A stretch of DNA of 64,000 nucleotides from contig QANU01010009.1 in assembly GCA_003254905.1 (NCBI GenBank), positions 44,981 to 108,980 of the forward strand. Direction: 5' to 3'. Position numbers and translations under genes: made by a program. The notes under the pieces are model-generated. The model made no database searches, was not told the DNA's origin, and worked only from the letters and a program-made list of their open reading frames with translations. Source of the stretch: Nissolia schottii. Its lineage: Eukaryota; Streptophyta; Magnoliopsida; Fabales; Fabaceae. Shown here piece after piece: positions 12,101-24,051 of this stretch (positions within the stretch are counted from its first letter, which is position 1; each line of letters begins with the position of its first letter).

Positions 12101-15100
12101 ACTTGCTTATAAGACCTAGGTATGCATACAAGCAACTCATACAACGCTGTTGAACTTGTTATCTTCTTCTCCTACTCCAAATTGGTTAGAGCATAGTTTA
12201 GATTTTGATGAGCTTGCACAATGAATGAATAATGTTCATTGCTTCCATAACACTTTCTGAGGTATATATATAGTTGAGGAAGTAAAGAGTTATGATCCTA
12301 TTTTGTATATGTTTAAGCTTCTTTTTGGTTGAATTGAATAATATATGGTCTGAGTATAACTCTGCATGAATCAATCGATGGTTGCTCTTAGTGATGCGCT
12401 TATTTTTAAATAATGTAAGCAATGATTTTCCTAATGATTTTGAAATGGGAGTAACAATTAAGTGTGAAATCTAAAATGAAACTTGCGATAGTTTATTGTG
12501 GTGGGTGGGAGAATGAGAGAAGGAGCGTGGAGAATGAGAGATTGACATTTACAATAATAAGTTAATAAGATGGCGTCCCAAGAGTATAAACTTTACGTTA
12601 GAATTGATATATTATAACAAATAATAGATTTATATATTATAATAAATATGTCGCACCACTCGAGGAAAAAGACACTTCCAACCATGATTTTATGACTAAG
12701 ATCTATCTCCTTCAAAAATAGATTTATATCTTCTTTTATTTATTAAGTTTATTAATCATATTTAGTTTTCCTAAAGTTACGCATTTTTTACATACACATT
12801 TGCATGTTATAGATACAACTGAATTTCACTTGCTAATTAGTGATGAAAATGTCACTATCCGTTGTTGCATAGGCATTCTGTTGGAAGACCTGCCCCCTCA
12901 GCATCTTTTGATTTGAAGCCTTCAGCTTTTGATCCTAAGGAGAAAGTGTGGACAAGATTTCCTCCTGAAGGATCCAAATATACTCCTCCTCATCCTTCCA
13001 GTGAGTTCAAATGGAAGGACTATTGCCCGGTAGTTTTTAGGTCAGCCTTGTTAATACTTAGTCTCTAATAATTTCTACTAGGTTTTTTGTTAATTATTTT
13101 TTACATCAAAACATTATCACCTGAATACACTCCATTTAGAAAAATTCTTAATTGCACTAAGAGTAAGAGAAAAGTTTTACTTTATATTGTTCAATCATAT
13201 GACAGATCAATTTTGTGATTCATCATTATCTCTCATTTATGTTACACTTACAATACAATTGGTGACGTGTAGAGTGCGTAATAAATGATAAATAGCAAAA
13301 CATTTTTCTTTTGATTTCGATGCATTTAGGAACTTTTCCTCCATCTAACATAAACAATCAATGTAAGATTGATGTTGCCCCTTCTGTTTTACTAAGGCAA
13401 CTAGTTTTTCTCTAGCCATTTTGTGTGTAGTAAGGATTTTTCCATGTAATCATAAATCAATTTGCACATGAAACTCTGTCCTAATCAGGACTCTTAGGAA
13501 GCTATTCAAGGTGGATGCAGCTGATTATATGATATCTATATGTGGGAATGAAGCCCTCCGTGAACTTTCCTCTCCAGGAAAAAGTGGCAGCTTCTTTTAC
13601 TTGACCAATGATGATCGTTACATGATCAAGACGATGAAGAAAGCAGAAGCAAAAGTGAGTGTGTGTAATGATTACCTTGCCCTCTCTTTTGAAGCTGTGT
13701 TATAAAATCTCAAGGCAGTAATGCTTGATTTCTGTTGCAGGCTCTGTTGAGAATGCTTCCAGCTTATTATAATCATTTTCGAGCATTTGAAAATGCTCTA
13801 CTGACAAAGTTTTATGGCCTACATTGTGTAAAACTAAATGGACCTGCTCAAAAGAAGGTATAGTTATAGCATCATGGAAATTGCTAGCTTCATGATCCTT
13901 TTTCTCTTCTTTAATTTTGTAGTGTTTGTATTTTACTAATTGGTAAAATCTGCAAAGTTGATGGAACGACTTAAATATGCATATTTCAATCTTTTTAGCA
14001 TGCACATTTGGATTTGCAGGTTCGGTTTATCATAATGGGTAACCTCTTTCGTTCTGAGTACACTATTCATAGACGCTTTGATTTGAAGGGTTCTTCACTT
14101 GGCCGTATGACAGATAAGCCCGACACAGAGATTAGTGAAACCACTATCCTTAAAGACCTTGATCTAAACTTTATATTCCGATTGCAAAGAGCTTGGTTTC
14201 AAGAATTTAACAGGTGATGAAATATTTCAGTACCCAAACTTGTGTATGATCAGATGCTTATTCTTTTTTTTTTTTTTGTGTGTTTTTTTTTTGCTAAGTT
14301 GAACAACATGAATCCAAATATTTGTACTTTTGTTTTTTCAGTACATGAGAAATTCTCGTATGCCTCGTGGAGTTTAATGCGTAGTCTATGAACATTATTA
14401 TCCATTGATTACAACTTATATTATTTGTTACCTCTAGTTAAAAGTGTGTAATTTTAACTAGAATCATATTTAAACTAACTAACTTAGAGAGTTAGAGTTA
14501 GTTACATTAGTTAGCTTTCACTTATGTTTGTTAGACAGCTAAGCAGTTAGTTTGTTAAACAACTAGGTAGTTAGTTAGTCTTATAGTGACTTTAGCTTCA
14601 AGCTTCAGAATGTATATATAAGGTCATATTGTATAGAACTAATTTTTACATGAATGAAAATTCAGTTCACATCATCTATGCTTCAAGCTCCAGCTATGGC
14701 TGCAGTAACAGAGTTCTGCTGTAACTCTGCTGAATCTTCACTCTTCTATAGTTTTTACATGGTATCTAGAGCCTCTCGATGCTGAACCTTATTCTCTCAT
14801 TCTTTCAATTTTTTCTTTGCACATCTACAAGCTCTAATCCCTCAAAATCTTGGAATCTCAAGCATTGTATTTATGCTTTGAGAATTCTTGGAGGTTTCCA
14901 TTGGAAAGGAGTAATTCATCAAGAAATCTCGATTTCTTATTGTTATTGCAGGATTCTTTGATGGTTTCGCATAAGATGAATTTGCAGAGGTGTCTCATTT
15001 CTCATAATTTTTGATTGCTTGCTGATTAATCAAGCTTTCAGTTTCCTTCAATTTCTGGAACTATGATTATTTATTACACAATCAAGATACCTCACCTTGA

Positions 15101-18100
15101 TACTTTGTTCCTTTCTATAACATTGTGTTTTTTTTTTATTCCTTGATTTAAGCTTTGATCATGGCTGATATTAACCCATTTTCTGATCCAGCTCGTGATC
15201 CACTATCTCCTTATTACTTGCATCCTAGTAAAAATCCTGGAGTTGCACTCGTCATCCAGGTCTTGAATGAAAAATATTACCATCACTAGGCTCGGTCCAT
15301 GCATTTAGCATTGAAAGGAAAGAACAAGTTTCAGTTTGTTGATGGCCGAATCACTCAACCTGATGAGGATGATCCATTATTTTCTGCATGGGATTGGTGC
15401 AATACCTTTGTTCTTGGTTGGATCACAAATTCCCTGTCATCTAAAATCATGAGCAGCATCATTTGGATTGAAAATACTATAGATCTTTGGAAAGATCTCA
15501 AGAGAAGTTATCATCAAGGAAACTTGTGTAGAATCGTTGAACTTCAGGAACTCATCTTCTCCCTTCACCAAGGTGATTCTCCAATTACTTCTTATTACTC
15601 TCTATTGAAGACTTATTGGGATGAATTAGAAAATTTTAGGCTTATACCTATATGCTATTGCCCTGCAAGATGCACATGTGGCCTTGGTACTGTTAGAGAA
15701 TACAGGGAACATGACTATGTCATTAGATTCTAAGAGGCTTGAATGAACAATTTAGCAATGTGAGATCTCATATTATGTCTATTAAACCTATACCTAACAT
15801 CAACAAAGTTCTTTCGCTTTTACTTCAACAAGAACGCCAATTCCATATGGATTCTGATGAATCTAGGACTCTAGTTGCTGTTATCACGCCCGGTGACAAG
15901 CATTTTGTAGACTCAAGGGGCAGGTAAAAAATTCAGTCCTCTAAGCCTCCTCCTAGAGGTAGAAGTCCTTCATATTACTCTAAGCATTGTACCAATTGTG
16001 AGGTATAGGGCAATTGGAGCATGAATGTTTCAAAAAGATTGGTTATCCACCTCACATGCAGAAGAAGCATAAGAATAAAATAGCAAACATGTCATTGCTG
16101 CTGTAGATGCTGACAATGATGATACCTTCAACATTGTTTCTCAGAAGGAAATTGGTAATAGATTCAACTTCTCTTTTACTCCGGATTAATACAAAGCCTC
16201 GCTTGCCTTAATTCAACATCATGAGCCATATTCCCATGTAGCCAACCAAGTCAACCTTCATGAGACTCACCAACTTACTACCACAGGTATCTCATTTTTG
16301 TTAGCATGTCACAAATCAAACCTTGCATCTTCGATTTTGGATACCGATGCAACTGGTCATGTATCACATTCTTTGCATTCATTCCATTATTTTAGAAAAA
16401 TTAAACCAGTTTTTCTAAAACTACCTTATGGCAGCCAAACTTCCACCAACATAGCAGGCAATGTTTCTTTCTCTAAACATCTTTTTCTCACAAATGTATT
16501 GTACATTCCTTTCTTACCTTTAATCTCATATCTGTCTCCAAATTGACTGCATCTTTACAATGTAAATTGTCTTTCATTAAAAAATTATGTGAGATATAGG
16601 ACATGCAATCTATGAGGATGATTGGTGTAGTTAGTTCAAGAAAAGGTCATACTCCCTGGATTCTGCTGCTGTAGGAGTACCAACCTTGCACACCATCAAC
16701 ATCTTTGTCACCAATAATACTCACTTATGGCAACTTAGACTAGGGCACCCTTCCTATGGGAAACTAGATAAGTTGTAAAATACATTTCCTTTTCTCAAAT
16801 GTATTCCTTCTATAAATAATCCTTGTGACTCATGTTACTTTGCTTAGCAAAAAAGATTACCATTTCCATATAGTGTATCCCATTTTGATTGTGCTTTTGC
16901 AATGATACATATTCATACATGGGGACCCGTTGTTGTTCCTTCCATTTTTGGTTTCAAATATTTCCTCACCATAGTTGATGATAAAACGAGATTCACATGG
17001 GCATATTTTATGAACAAAAAAAATGAAGCTGCTGGTTTAGTGCAGAATTTTGTAGTTCTAATTGAAAATCAATTTCAAGCCAAAGTGAAATGCATTAGGA
17101 CTGACAATGGCCCTGAATTTCACCTTCATTCTTTTGTCAATTCCAAAGGCATCCTTTAACACACCACTTGTGTAGAAACACCACAACAAAATGGAATTAT
17201 AGAAAGGAAACACCAACATGTCCTATAGTTGTTGCTAGGGCCCTCATATTTCACTCAAACTTACCTCAATGTTTTTGGCATTATATTGTTGCTCACTCCA
17301 TTCACCTAATAAATAGGCTTCCTAGCTCCTTTCTAAATGGCATCACTCTTTTTGAAGCACTTTATCACATCAAACCCGATTTGCAAAACCTTAGAGTTTT
17401 TGGATGCTTGGCTTATGCTACCACACTCTAAAAGTATAGAACCAAACTCCAACTTAGAGCAAGAAAATGTACGCTTTTGGGATACAAATAAGGTACCAAA
17501 AGATACCTCCTATTTGACCTTGCATCCAAAGAAATCCTAATATCTAGGAATGTTCAATTCTATGAGCATCACTTCCCTCATATCACTACTACCATACCTG
17601 CCACTCCTTCTCCTACATTCCCCACAATATCTTCCCTTCCATTACCTTCTCCATACACCTTGGATCCATTTGCTGATCTAGCTTCAGCTTCCTTGCCTGC
17701 TGCATAGACAGATTCACCACAACAACACATAAATTAGCCTGCACTGAATTCCTCACCACGTACTGTACCTCATCCTTCATTATCCTCACCCTTACATAAT
17801 CATACCACACCTCAACCTTCAAATTCTGCACAACCCCCTGCTCCAATTACCATCAGAAAGTCACACAGATTGAAGAAGCCCCCCACTTACTTACAGGATT
17901 ATCATTGTGCCTTGTTTGCATCCCTAGCTACCTACACCAATCCATCCATCAAGTACCCTATTTCTAATTAGTTCTCCTATAATTCCTTATCTGCATCACA
18001 TAAGAATTTTTCTTTAGCCATTTCTTCCATATCTGAATCTACCACATACAAAGAATATTAGCAAAAGGCAATCAAGGCTGAACTATTGGCTCTAGAGAGT

Positions 18101-20891
18101 AATTGTACCTGGAATTTAACTAAGTTACCTCCTAAAAAGAAGGTCATTGGTGGCAAATGGATTTTTAAGGTCAAGTTGAATCCTGATGGAAGCATTGAGA
18201 GACACAAGGCAAGTCTTGTTGCTAAAGGATTTGCTCAAACCTATGACATTGATTACTCAAAGACCCTTAGCCCTGTGGTCAAGATGACAACAATTCGGTT
18301 ATTACTGGCTATTACTGCAGAAAAGAATTGGCACTTAAATCAGCTTGATGTAAACACTACTTTTCTTCATAGAGACTTAGTGAAAGAGGTTTACATGATG
18401 ATACCACATGGTCTAGAGGTTTTTAATTCAAAACTGGTATGCAAGCTGCATAAGTCCCTCTATGGACTTAAACAAGTCAGTCGACAATGGCATGTTAAAC
18501 TTATAACAATCTTAATCAATCATGGGTATACTCCATCAAAGGTTGATTATTCCTTGTTTACTAAGAAGAATTCCCAAGGTTTCACTTCTATCTTAGTCTA
18601 TGTTGATGACTTGGTTTTGGCTAGTGATAACCTTAATGAGATTAAATTTGTCAAGAAATTGATTGATAATCTTTTTAAAATCAAGGATATCGGGCACTGA
18701 AATTCTTCCTTGGTATGGTGGTAGCACGATCTCATTCAAGCATACATCTGTACTAGTGAAAATATGCCTTAGATTTGATCCAAAACTGTAGATTACTTGC
18801 TTCAAAAACTGTCTCAACACCAATGGATTATCATAGTAATCTCAATAGAAATTCTGGTGAACCTCTTCAAGATGTTTCTACATATAGGTGCCTAATACAT
18901 CGGTTGTTGTACCTCACAAACACAAGACTAGATATTTGCTTTGCTTTGAGCAAACCAAGTCAATTTCTAGATTGTGCCACCAATCACATCTTCAAGCGAC
19001 TCATCAGGTTGTCAAATATCTGAAGAATTCCCTAGCTATTGGCCTCCATTTTTCTGCAACATCTGATCTCAAAATCAAAGGATACTCAAACTCTGATTGG
19101 GGAGCATGCTTAGACACAAGAAAATCAGTCACTGCTTTTGCTTTTACCTTTGTACCTCTTTGATTTCATGGAAAAGTAAAAAAAAAAAATAGTTTCTAAG
19201 TCCTCATCAGAAGCTGAATACAGGGCACCTGGCCAAGGAACTTGTGAAGCTCAATGGCTACTCTACCTGATGAATGATGTTGGATTTCCAGAGCATCAAC
19301 CAATTATGCTTTAATGTGATAATCAATTAGCAATCCAATTGGCCTCTTATCCGGTTATGCATGCAAGAACAAAGCATATAGAAATTAATCGCCACCTCAT
19401 TTGTGACAAGTTGCAATCGGGCATCATCCAAATTCATCCTATATCCACAAAGATGCAAGTGGCTGAATCCTTATAAAGCCTTTAGCTCCTAGTCCATTTT
19501 AGAGTATGGTTGTCAAGCTTGGATTGTTTTCCATTCACTTTCCCAATCCAGCTTGCAGGGGGTGTTGTAATCTCTAGTTAAATGTGTGTAATTTAAACTA
19601 GAATCATATTTAAACTAAGTAGCTTAGAGAGTTAGAGTTAGTTACATTAGTTAGCTTTCAGTTATGTTTGTTAGGCTGCTAGGTAGTTAGTTAGTCTTAT
19701 AGTGACTTGAGTTGCAAGCTTCTGACTGTATAGAATTAACTTTTGCATAAATGAAAATTCAATTCACATCATCTATGCTTCAAGCTCCAGCTATGGCTAC
19801 AATAACAGAGTTCTACTGCAACTCTGTTTAATCTTCAATTCCGCTCCTATAGTTTTTACAGTATTTAAAAAGTATATAATATATTTGGTAGTTCTGTTAG
19901 AACAAGAATTAAATCTGATCTAACGGTATGCAAGAGCTTTTAATTTCTTTTCTTTTGTATTTGATGCCTATCAAAAAACGATAAGCACCTGAAGCATATG
20001 TGTATTTGCAATCTCAGGCAAATTGATAGGGATTGCGAGCTTTTGGAACAAGAAGGTATTATGGACTATAGTCTGCTGGTTGGTATTCATTTCAAAGACA
20101 TATCAACAGATGGAGATCTTATTCCCGCAGGATCACGGACGCCTGCTGGTACTATTCTTATCCTTTATGTGACTGAAGTACTTTAAACCATTAATTGTCA
20201 TACCTAAGTTCTGAGCAACTGAAAGCAGTCTTTTTTTGTTTTGTTTTGTTTTATTATTATTATTTTTAATCTTAGATGACTCAGAGACTGAAGCAACTCC
20301 CCGTATTTCAAGAGCTGACATGGATCAACTACTTCTAGATCCTTCCAGGTCACATTTCCTTTTGAAACATTAACACATTGTTTTAACATAAATAAAAAGT
20401 TTACTATTTGATCTCAATAAGAATATGCACATTTTTTGTTCAGTGGAATTCGTTTCATTGCATAAAAGGAGAATATGGTTCATCTAATCTACACTAAACA
20501 ACACGAAGTTATAGAAAAACAATACATTTGCCTAACCAATATTATTTTAGTTATGCCTTATGTTGGCCAATTAATACATCCATAAATATTTTGTATTTGC
20601 AGGTGGGCAAGTATCAAATTAGGTGGGAATATGCCAGCAAGGGTTGAAAGGACAGTGAGAAGGAGTGGTTGCGAGTTACAACTTGTAGGAGAACCAATTG
20701 GAGAGTTTTATGAGGTTGTGTTATTTTTTGGAATCATAGACATACTTCAAGATTATGACATCAGTAAGAAGCTTGAGCATGCCTACAAGTCCATACAATA
20801 TGACCCAACATCAATATCAGCTGTTGATCCTAGGCAATACTCAAAGCGTTTTCGTGACTTCATATTCAGAATATTTTCTGAAGACTCTTGA
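9143..20891 (+). CDS. PIP5K: Phosphatidylinositol-4-phosphate 5-kinase with MORN repeats
   Basis: Makes PI(4,5)P2 from PI4P, at the plasma membrane in the plant MORN-type subfamily. Exons: 9143-9774, 10026-10514, 12873-13040, 13489-13654, 13741-13857, 14020-14213, 20018-20148, 20276-20348, 20603-20891; joined they give 752 open codons plus stop, close to the family size. Residues about 71-245 form eight MORN repeats of the YxGEWxxGxxxGxG type. The lipid kinase domain follows: ATP-site Lys in RYMIK (about K477), RRFDLKGSS, catalytic DYSLL (about D605), and the IID motif (about 701-703) before the specificity loop; it ends EDS. The start ATG was chosen because family members begin just before [11 protein letters not shown]; the in-frame ATG at 8885 adds unrelated residues. 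Exon 1 is markedly GC-rich. Intron 1 is a solo LTR; intron 6 holds a copia element. If intron 1 is not spliced, TAA at 9782 ends the protein after about 213 residues. Isoform number cannot be assigned. Confidence 0.93.
9774..9778. repeat. Target-site duplication GGTAC (left) of small LTR
   Basis: GGTAC here is repeated as GGTAT at 10025-10029 (one change). Removing one copy and the element restores the expected codons Asn-Arg-Tyr-Asp of the seventh MORN repeat. The left copy also supplies the GT splice donor. Confidence 0.7.
9779..10024 (-). mobile_element. Small solo LTR inserted in PIP5K MORN exon
   Basis: The 246-bp insert is not coding and interrupts the seventh MORN repeat. Read on the minus strand it starts TGTTAAGAATAA and ends GTTTAACC, the expected LTR form apart from the last base (CC instead of CA). 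It carries a TATAAATAG promoter box (plus strand 9897-9908) about 125 bases in. A near-perfect 5-bp duplication flanks it. No primer-binding site or internal region is present, so it is a solo LTR or a very short element. It is much more AT-rich than the exon on either side. Confidence 0.75.
10515..12872 (+). other. PIP5K intron 2
   Basis: Donor AG|GTACGT and acceptor GCATAG| bracket 2.36 kb of AT-rich DNA. I saw no nested element with clear ends. The short ORFs within it are chance. Confidence 0.8.
14426..14759 (+). repeat. Copia 5' LTR
   Basis: 334 bases, TG to CA. It is about 39 bases longer than the 3' LTR, mainly because of an extra TTAGTTTGTTAAACAACTAG-like segment and a TATATAAGG segment (about 14612-14632) that acts as the TATA region and is missing from the other LTR. 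Confidence 0.88.
15161..19490 (+). pseudogene. Copia gag-pol polyprotein, inactivated
   Basis: Order is gag, protease, integrase, reverse transcriptase, RNase H, which is diagnostic of Ty1/copia. Gag begins at ATG 15161 and meets a stop where family members have Trp (TGG to TAG, near 15288); the frame reopens at 15299-15733. Integrase core pieces lie at 16902-17431, including [12 protein letters not shown] and RTDNGPEFH. Reverse transcriptase lies at about 18086-18700, with the [12 protein letters not shown] catalytic motif. RNase H pieces are at 18888-19480. At least five breaks separate these parts, so no functional polyprotein is made. Confidence 0.9.
19566..19860 (+). repeat. Copia 3' LTR
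   Basis: 295 bases, the partner of 14426-14759, preceded by a polypurine tract. It has point differences and indels relative to the 5' LTR, so the insertion is not recent. Confidence 0.88.
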
Positions 20892-21250
20892 AAGGCATAG
20901 ATGATTCTTGTTTTATTATCTTATCCACACATGGCATTGTTTCAATCCAGTGCCAAATAGAGGATTAGGTTGTTACAAGTTACAACCCAAATACCTACCC
21001 TGCCTTGGTAGCCTTTGTAATTTGGACAATCTTTTACCACATTTGAGATCAATGTCAGTTTTGTACTAATCTAAATCTTCTTTTTTGCTTTGTTCTAAAG
21101 AGCGACATGCATCATGTACATGTTTGCTACAGTATAACTCCTCTCCTCCCAAGGATTCAACGAGGGGTGACAAGGAATTTCAACATTTTTGTACCAATTG
21201 AAATGTATATTAGTAGTGTTGAGCTTGTTACAAGCACGGGGCAATTTTTT

Positions 21251-21334
21251 ACATAGATTTAAAGTCATGAAATAATGTTGATGCTAATAATTACATAGAT
21301 TTAAAGTTATGAAATAATGTTGATGCTAATAATT
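21251..21334. repeat. 42-bp tandem duplication downstream of PIP5K
   Basis: Two head-to-tail copies of a 42-base unit beginning ACATAGATTTAAAGT (21251-21292 and 21293-21334) differ by one base. They lie just past the PIP5K 3' flank and just before the start of long-LTR family sequence. Confidence 0.85.
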
Positions 21335-21661
21335 TGATAAACTAATCCTCACCTTCAAACACTTTCGATGGAAAGGACAACCAGCAGCTTGGGACTCCAA
21401 GCAATCCGAGGAAACTCTCCTCAAAATCCTTCCACTAATCTTTCCCAAGAAAGTGGGTAAAACCTTTCTAATACCATCCCTGGATGGTTCTATCTGTGCA
21501 TATATGGTTGTGAAAAATATATGTGACAAATTGTTTAAATGTGCTTTGTGTATGTTAGGTGTTTGTGTTGGTTACAAAATATGAAAACTAAATGGTTAAA
21601 ATGGGGGAAAAAGCCATGGATTTGAGAAAAGAAAGCAAGAATGATGTCACAGGTCTATGGT

Positions 21662-22110
21662 CATTCGAATGACCAGAGCCATGGTCATTCGAATGAACCA
21701 TGAGATTTGTAGAAAATAAGGGCAGAACTATGTGATTATTCATGATCATTCGAATGACACCTTGGTCATTCGAATGAGCCACGGGAAAATCCTTTTAAAA
21801 CTGAGGTAGAAGGTAATCATTCAAATGACCAAGCCTTGAGTCATTCGAATGAAAACCCAAAACTTTTGATGGAAATTTCCTAAAGTGTCAGCCATTCGAA
21901 TGATTTGAATTAGTCATTCGAATGAACCATTCATTTTAACGAAACTGAGAGTGCAAGGCCTATATCATTCGAATGAGCCACCCAGGGTCATCCGAATGAC
22001 CCATTTCAAGGACTAAGTTGAGGGCCACTCCTTTAACATTCGAATGACCTCCTAGGGTGCCATTCGAATGACACAGGTATTCGAATGACCTATTGGGTTC
22101 CATTCAAATG
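21662..22110. repeat. Array of the palindrome CATTCGAATG
   Basis: Ten exact copies of the self-complementary decamer CATTCGAATG start at 21662, 21686, 21747, 21767, 21842, 21893, 21915, 21966, 22037 and 22061. Four one-base or partial variants lie nearby. Spacing is irregular (about 20-75 bases) and the spacers differ. Many copies are flanked by GT before and AC after, which extends the palindrome. Confidence 0.9.
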
Positions 22111-23246
22111 ACTCAGGGTCTCAAATCCCCAACATTACGTTTCCCTTATCTGTGTATGTATGTGATACGTGTTATGGATCCTAACTCTGTTTTCAAGCAT
22201 CATGAGGACCCGGTTGCCACTAGGCCCGTAGGGCAACCATAGATCATTAGAAATGTAACGCCTAACTTAACCAAAGACCATAATTGAACCTTAGGAATAA
22301 GGAAGTTTCTTAAGAAGGTTTCGACTGCCCAAGGCTCGGTATACCTTGAAGAAAAGTACGTATATATGAACTAAGAAATCCCTTCTCTTGGCACGTCATA
22401 CCTGATAAGCCCTTGCCAGTTTAGCAAGGTAGACTGATCCGAAGATCAAGAAAGAGAGGCTTAGACCTGAATACGGGCTCTGCCCAAATTTATGAAGATA
22501 GAAAGAGAGCAAAGCAAAGTTCATGGTTAAAGACAAGAATGTTAAGACCGCCGGTAAGGGGCATGCAAAGATCAAGTTAAAGAGAATGTCATGAAAGAAG
22601 TTATTCCATTCCTGGTGACGCTATTAGAGTGGCCCTTCACCATCCTACAAGCAGGATAGTCACCTCCTATCGTCGGCCAATGAAAGTATGCTTGCGAGCA
22701 TTCGTGGTTAGCTACCACTCAAGAAAGGAGCGTTGTCTGGTCGTCGACGAGATGGTAATAGTAAGTGGGTTATAGCAGAAGGGGGATGACGGTCCCACGG
22801 ACTACGAAGGAGAATGATGGACATAAAAGTAGCGAAAAAGGGTGCAGCCTTAGGCACATAAGAGAGCCCCTAAGCCCCTCATGCATAGATTGTGATTATA
22901 TGTTTGTATATGTATATATAAATGTATGTACGGCAAGAGTGCTCGGCCTGATTTCCCTAAGATAAATCCTAACTCCCCTAACTACCGTCCGATTAATGAT
23001 TAAGAAGCTTGGTAGAGAACCCCCAACCCCTAAGGCAAAGATTAGAGTATTCCCTGTCACTTAGTAGCTTAGATAAAGTCGTTCAGGAATAGAAAAATTA
23101 AAACTGAACTAGGGAACGTAGAATGAGATGACACTTACAGATCTCTTGAATGGCCTGGATCGTAACCGAGCCAAAGGAAAGCAGTGACCATTGTAGCCAT
23201 CCACAGAGATTGTAACGTTCTTATCCCCACTCGTTTGTGAATTTAG

Positions 23247-23567
23247 GTGCCACCGATGACTACCTCGCTAGTGGAGATGCCCCTACTGATCAGTATGACC
23301 CGACGGGTTGACCTTGTCACTGGGGTCATCACGGAGACCCGCGTATATATGTCGATTGCCACTATAAGCGACCTTTTCGTAGATATGGGACCCCCGCTTG
23401 AGCCACTACTGACCCCGAGAGCATTTGTTGACTACCCCATCGTAATCGAGGACACCAAGGATGATGACCTAATGGAGGTAGACTCAGGAGAAGGAGGAGA
23501 AACGACCAAGACAAGAAATAGAGAAGACTCAGCGGATGACCCATACCTCGAGTGGGGACCGTCGTAG
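23247..23567 (+). CDS. 106-residue ORF of unknown function in long LTR
   Basis: The ORF has a mixed N-terminal half and a strongly acidic C-terminal half, ending DDPYLEWGPS. No known domain was recognised. The corresponding place in copies B and C on the opposite strand holds broken frames that also end in an acidic tail (about 39250-39340 and 38080-38200). This hints at a shared ancestral coding end, but the similarity is weak. It may equally be a non-coding LTR segment that happens to be open. Confidence 0.25.
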   Translation: MPPMTTSLVEMPLLISMTRRVDLVTGVITETRVYMSIATISDLFVDMGPPLEPLLTPRAFVDYPIVIEDTKDDDLMEVDSGEGGETTKTRNREDSADDPYLEWGPS

Positions 23568-24051
23568 CAGTTGGGCAGCGACTTTTATTTCCCTTGGTTT
23601 TTGTGATGAATTTTGTACGGCGTATTTGGGATTTCCCCGTCCTTAGTATATGTAGTTTTTATAATTGTGTATGACTGTGCTGAATTTGGCAAAATTGCTA
23701 CTACTGTTTGAAACATGGTGTTTAATATATGTATATTGACTTCTTCTAAATCCCGGTTATTGCCCTTGTATTTTATGTGATATGGTATGAGTTGAGTCTG
23801 TTTACTGGGTTAACAAATCACGTTGTTAATCGTTAAGCCCAAAGGGTTCTAACGTTTGTATATACTTTCCAGACATGTGTAGCTCATATTTGAAATAAAG
23901 AGTATGTATGAAAAGGTTTTAACAGTCCATATTTTCGTAAAGGAATACTTTCTAACATAGAGAGACTATAAGTAACCTCACCAAGTGGTTAACCACCTAA
24001 CCTAGGTCTGGATTATGACTTAAGCATGAGCTAGCTAGTTAGGGTGTTTCA

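Larger units (their letters stand above)
14426..19860 (+). mobile_element. Ty1/copia retrotransposon, decayed, full structure
   Basis: The element runs from TGTTACCTCTAG to TTTTTACA. The 5' LTR is followed directly by TGGTATCTAGAGCC, a primer-binding site for initiator tRNA-Met with one extra base. A purine tract GCAGGGGGTGT precedes the 3' LTR. Flanking pentamers TTATT (14421-14425) and GTATT (19861-19865) fit a 5-bp target duplication with one change. It lies in the sense orientation in PIP5K intron 6. The coding region is broken by several stops and frameshifts, so it is not autonomous. Confidence 0.9.
14214..20017 (+). other. PIP5K intron 6 enlarged by a copia insertion
   Basis: Donor AACAG|GTGATG and acceptor AATCTCAG|GCAAAT. 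Of its 5.8 kb, 5.4 kb is the copia element at 14426-19860. Without it the intron would be about 370 bases, similar to its neighbours. Confidence 0.85.
21340..24051 (+). mobile_element. Truncated long-LTR family member (copy A)
   Basis: On the plus strand the copy begins inside the LTR leader (about 21340), where GTGGGTAAAACC and CCATCCCTGGATGGTT match the reverse complement of 41140-41220 in copy B. It continues through the palindrome array and a short ORF to the end GGGTGTTTCA at 24051. Its last 250 bases match the reverse complement of the left ends of copies B (38848) and C (36104). The promoter-side part is missing, and no target duplication could be found on the truncated side. Confidence 0.6.

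Noticed and set aside
21662-22110. CRISPR-like array
   Set aside because: Repeats are only 10 bases, spacing is irregular, there are no cas genes and the genome is a plant.
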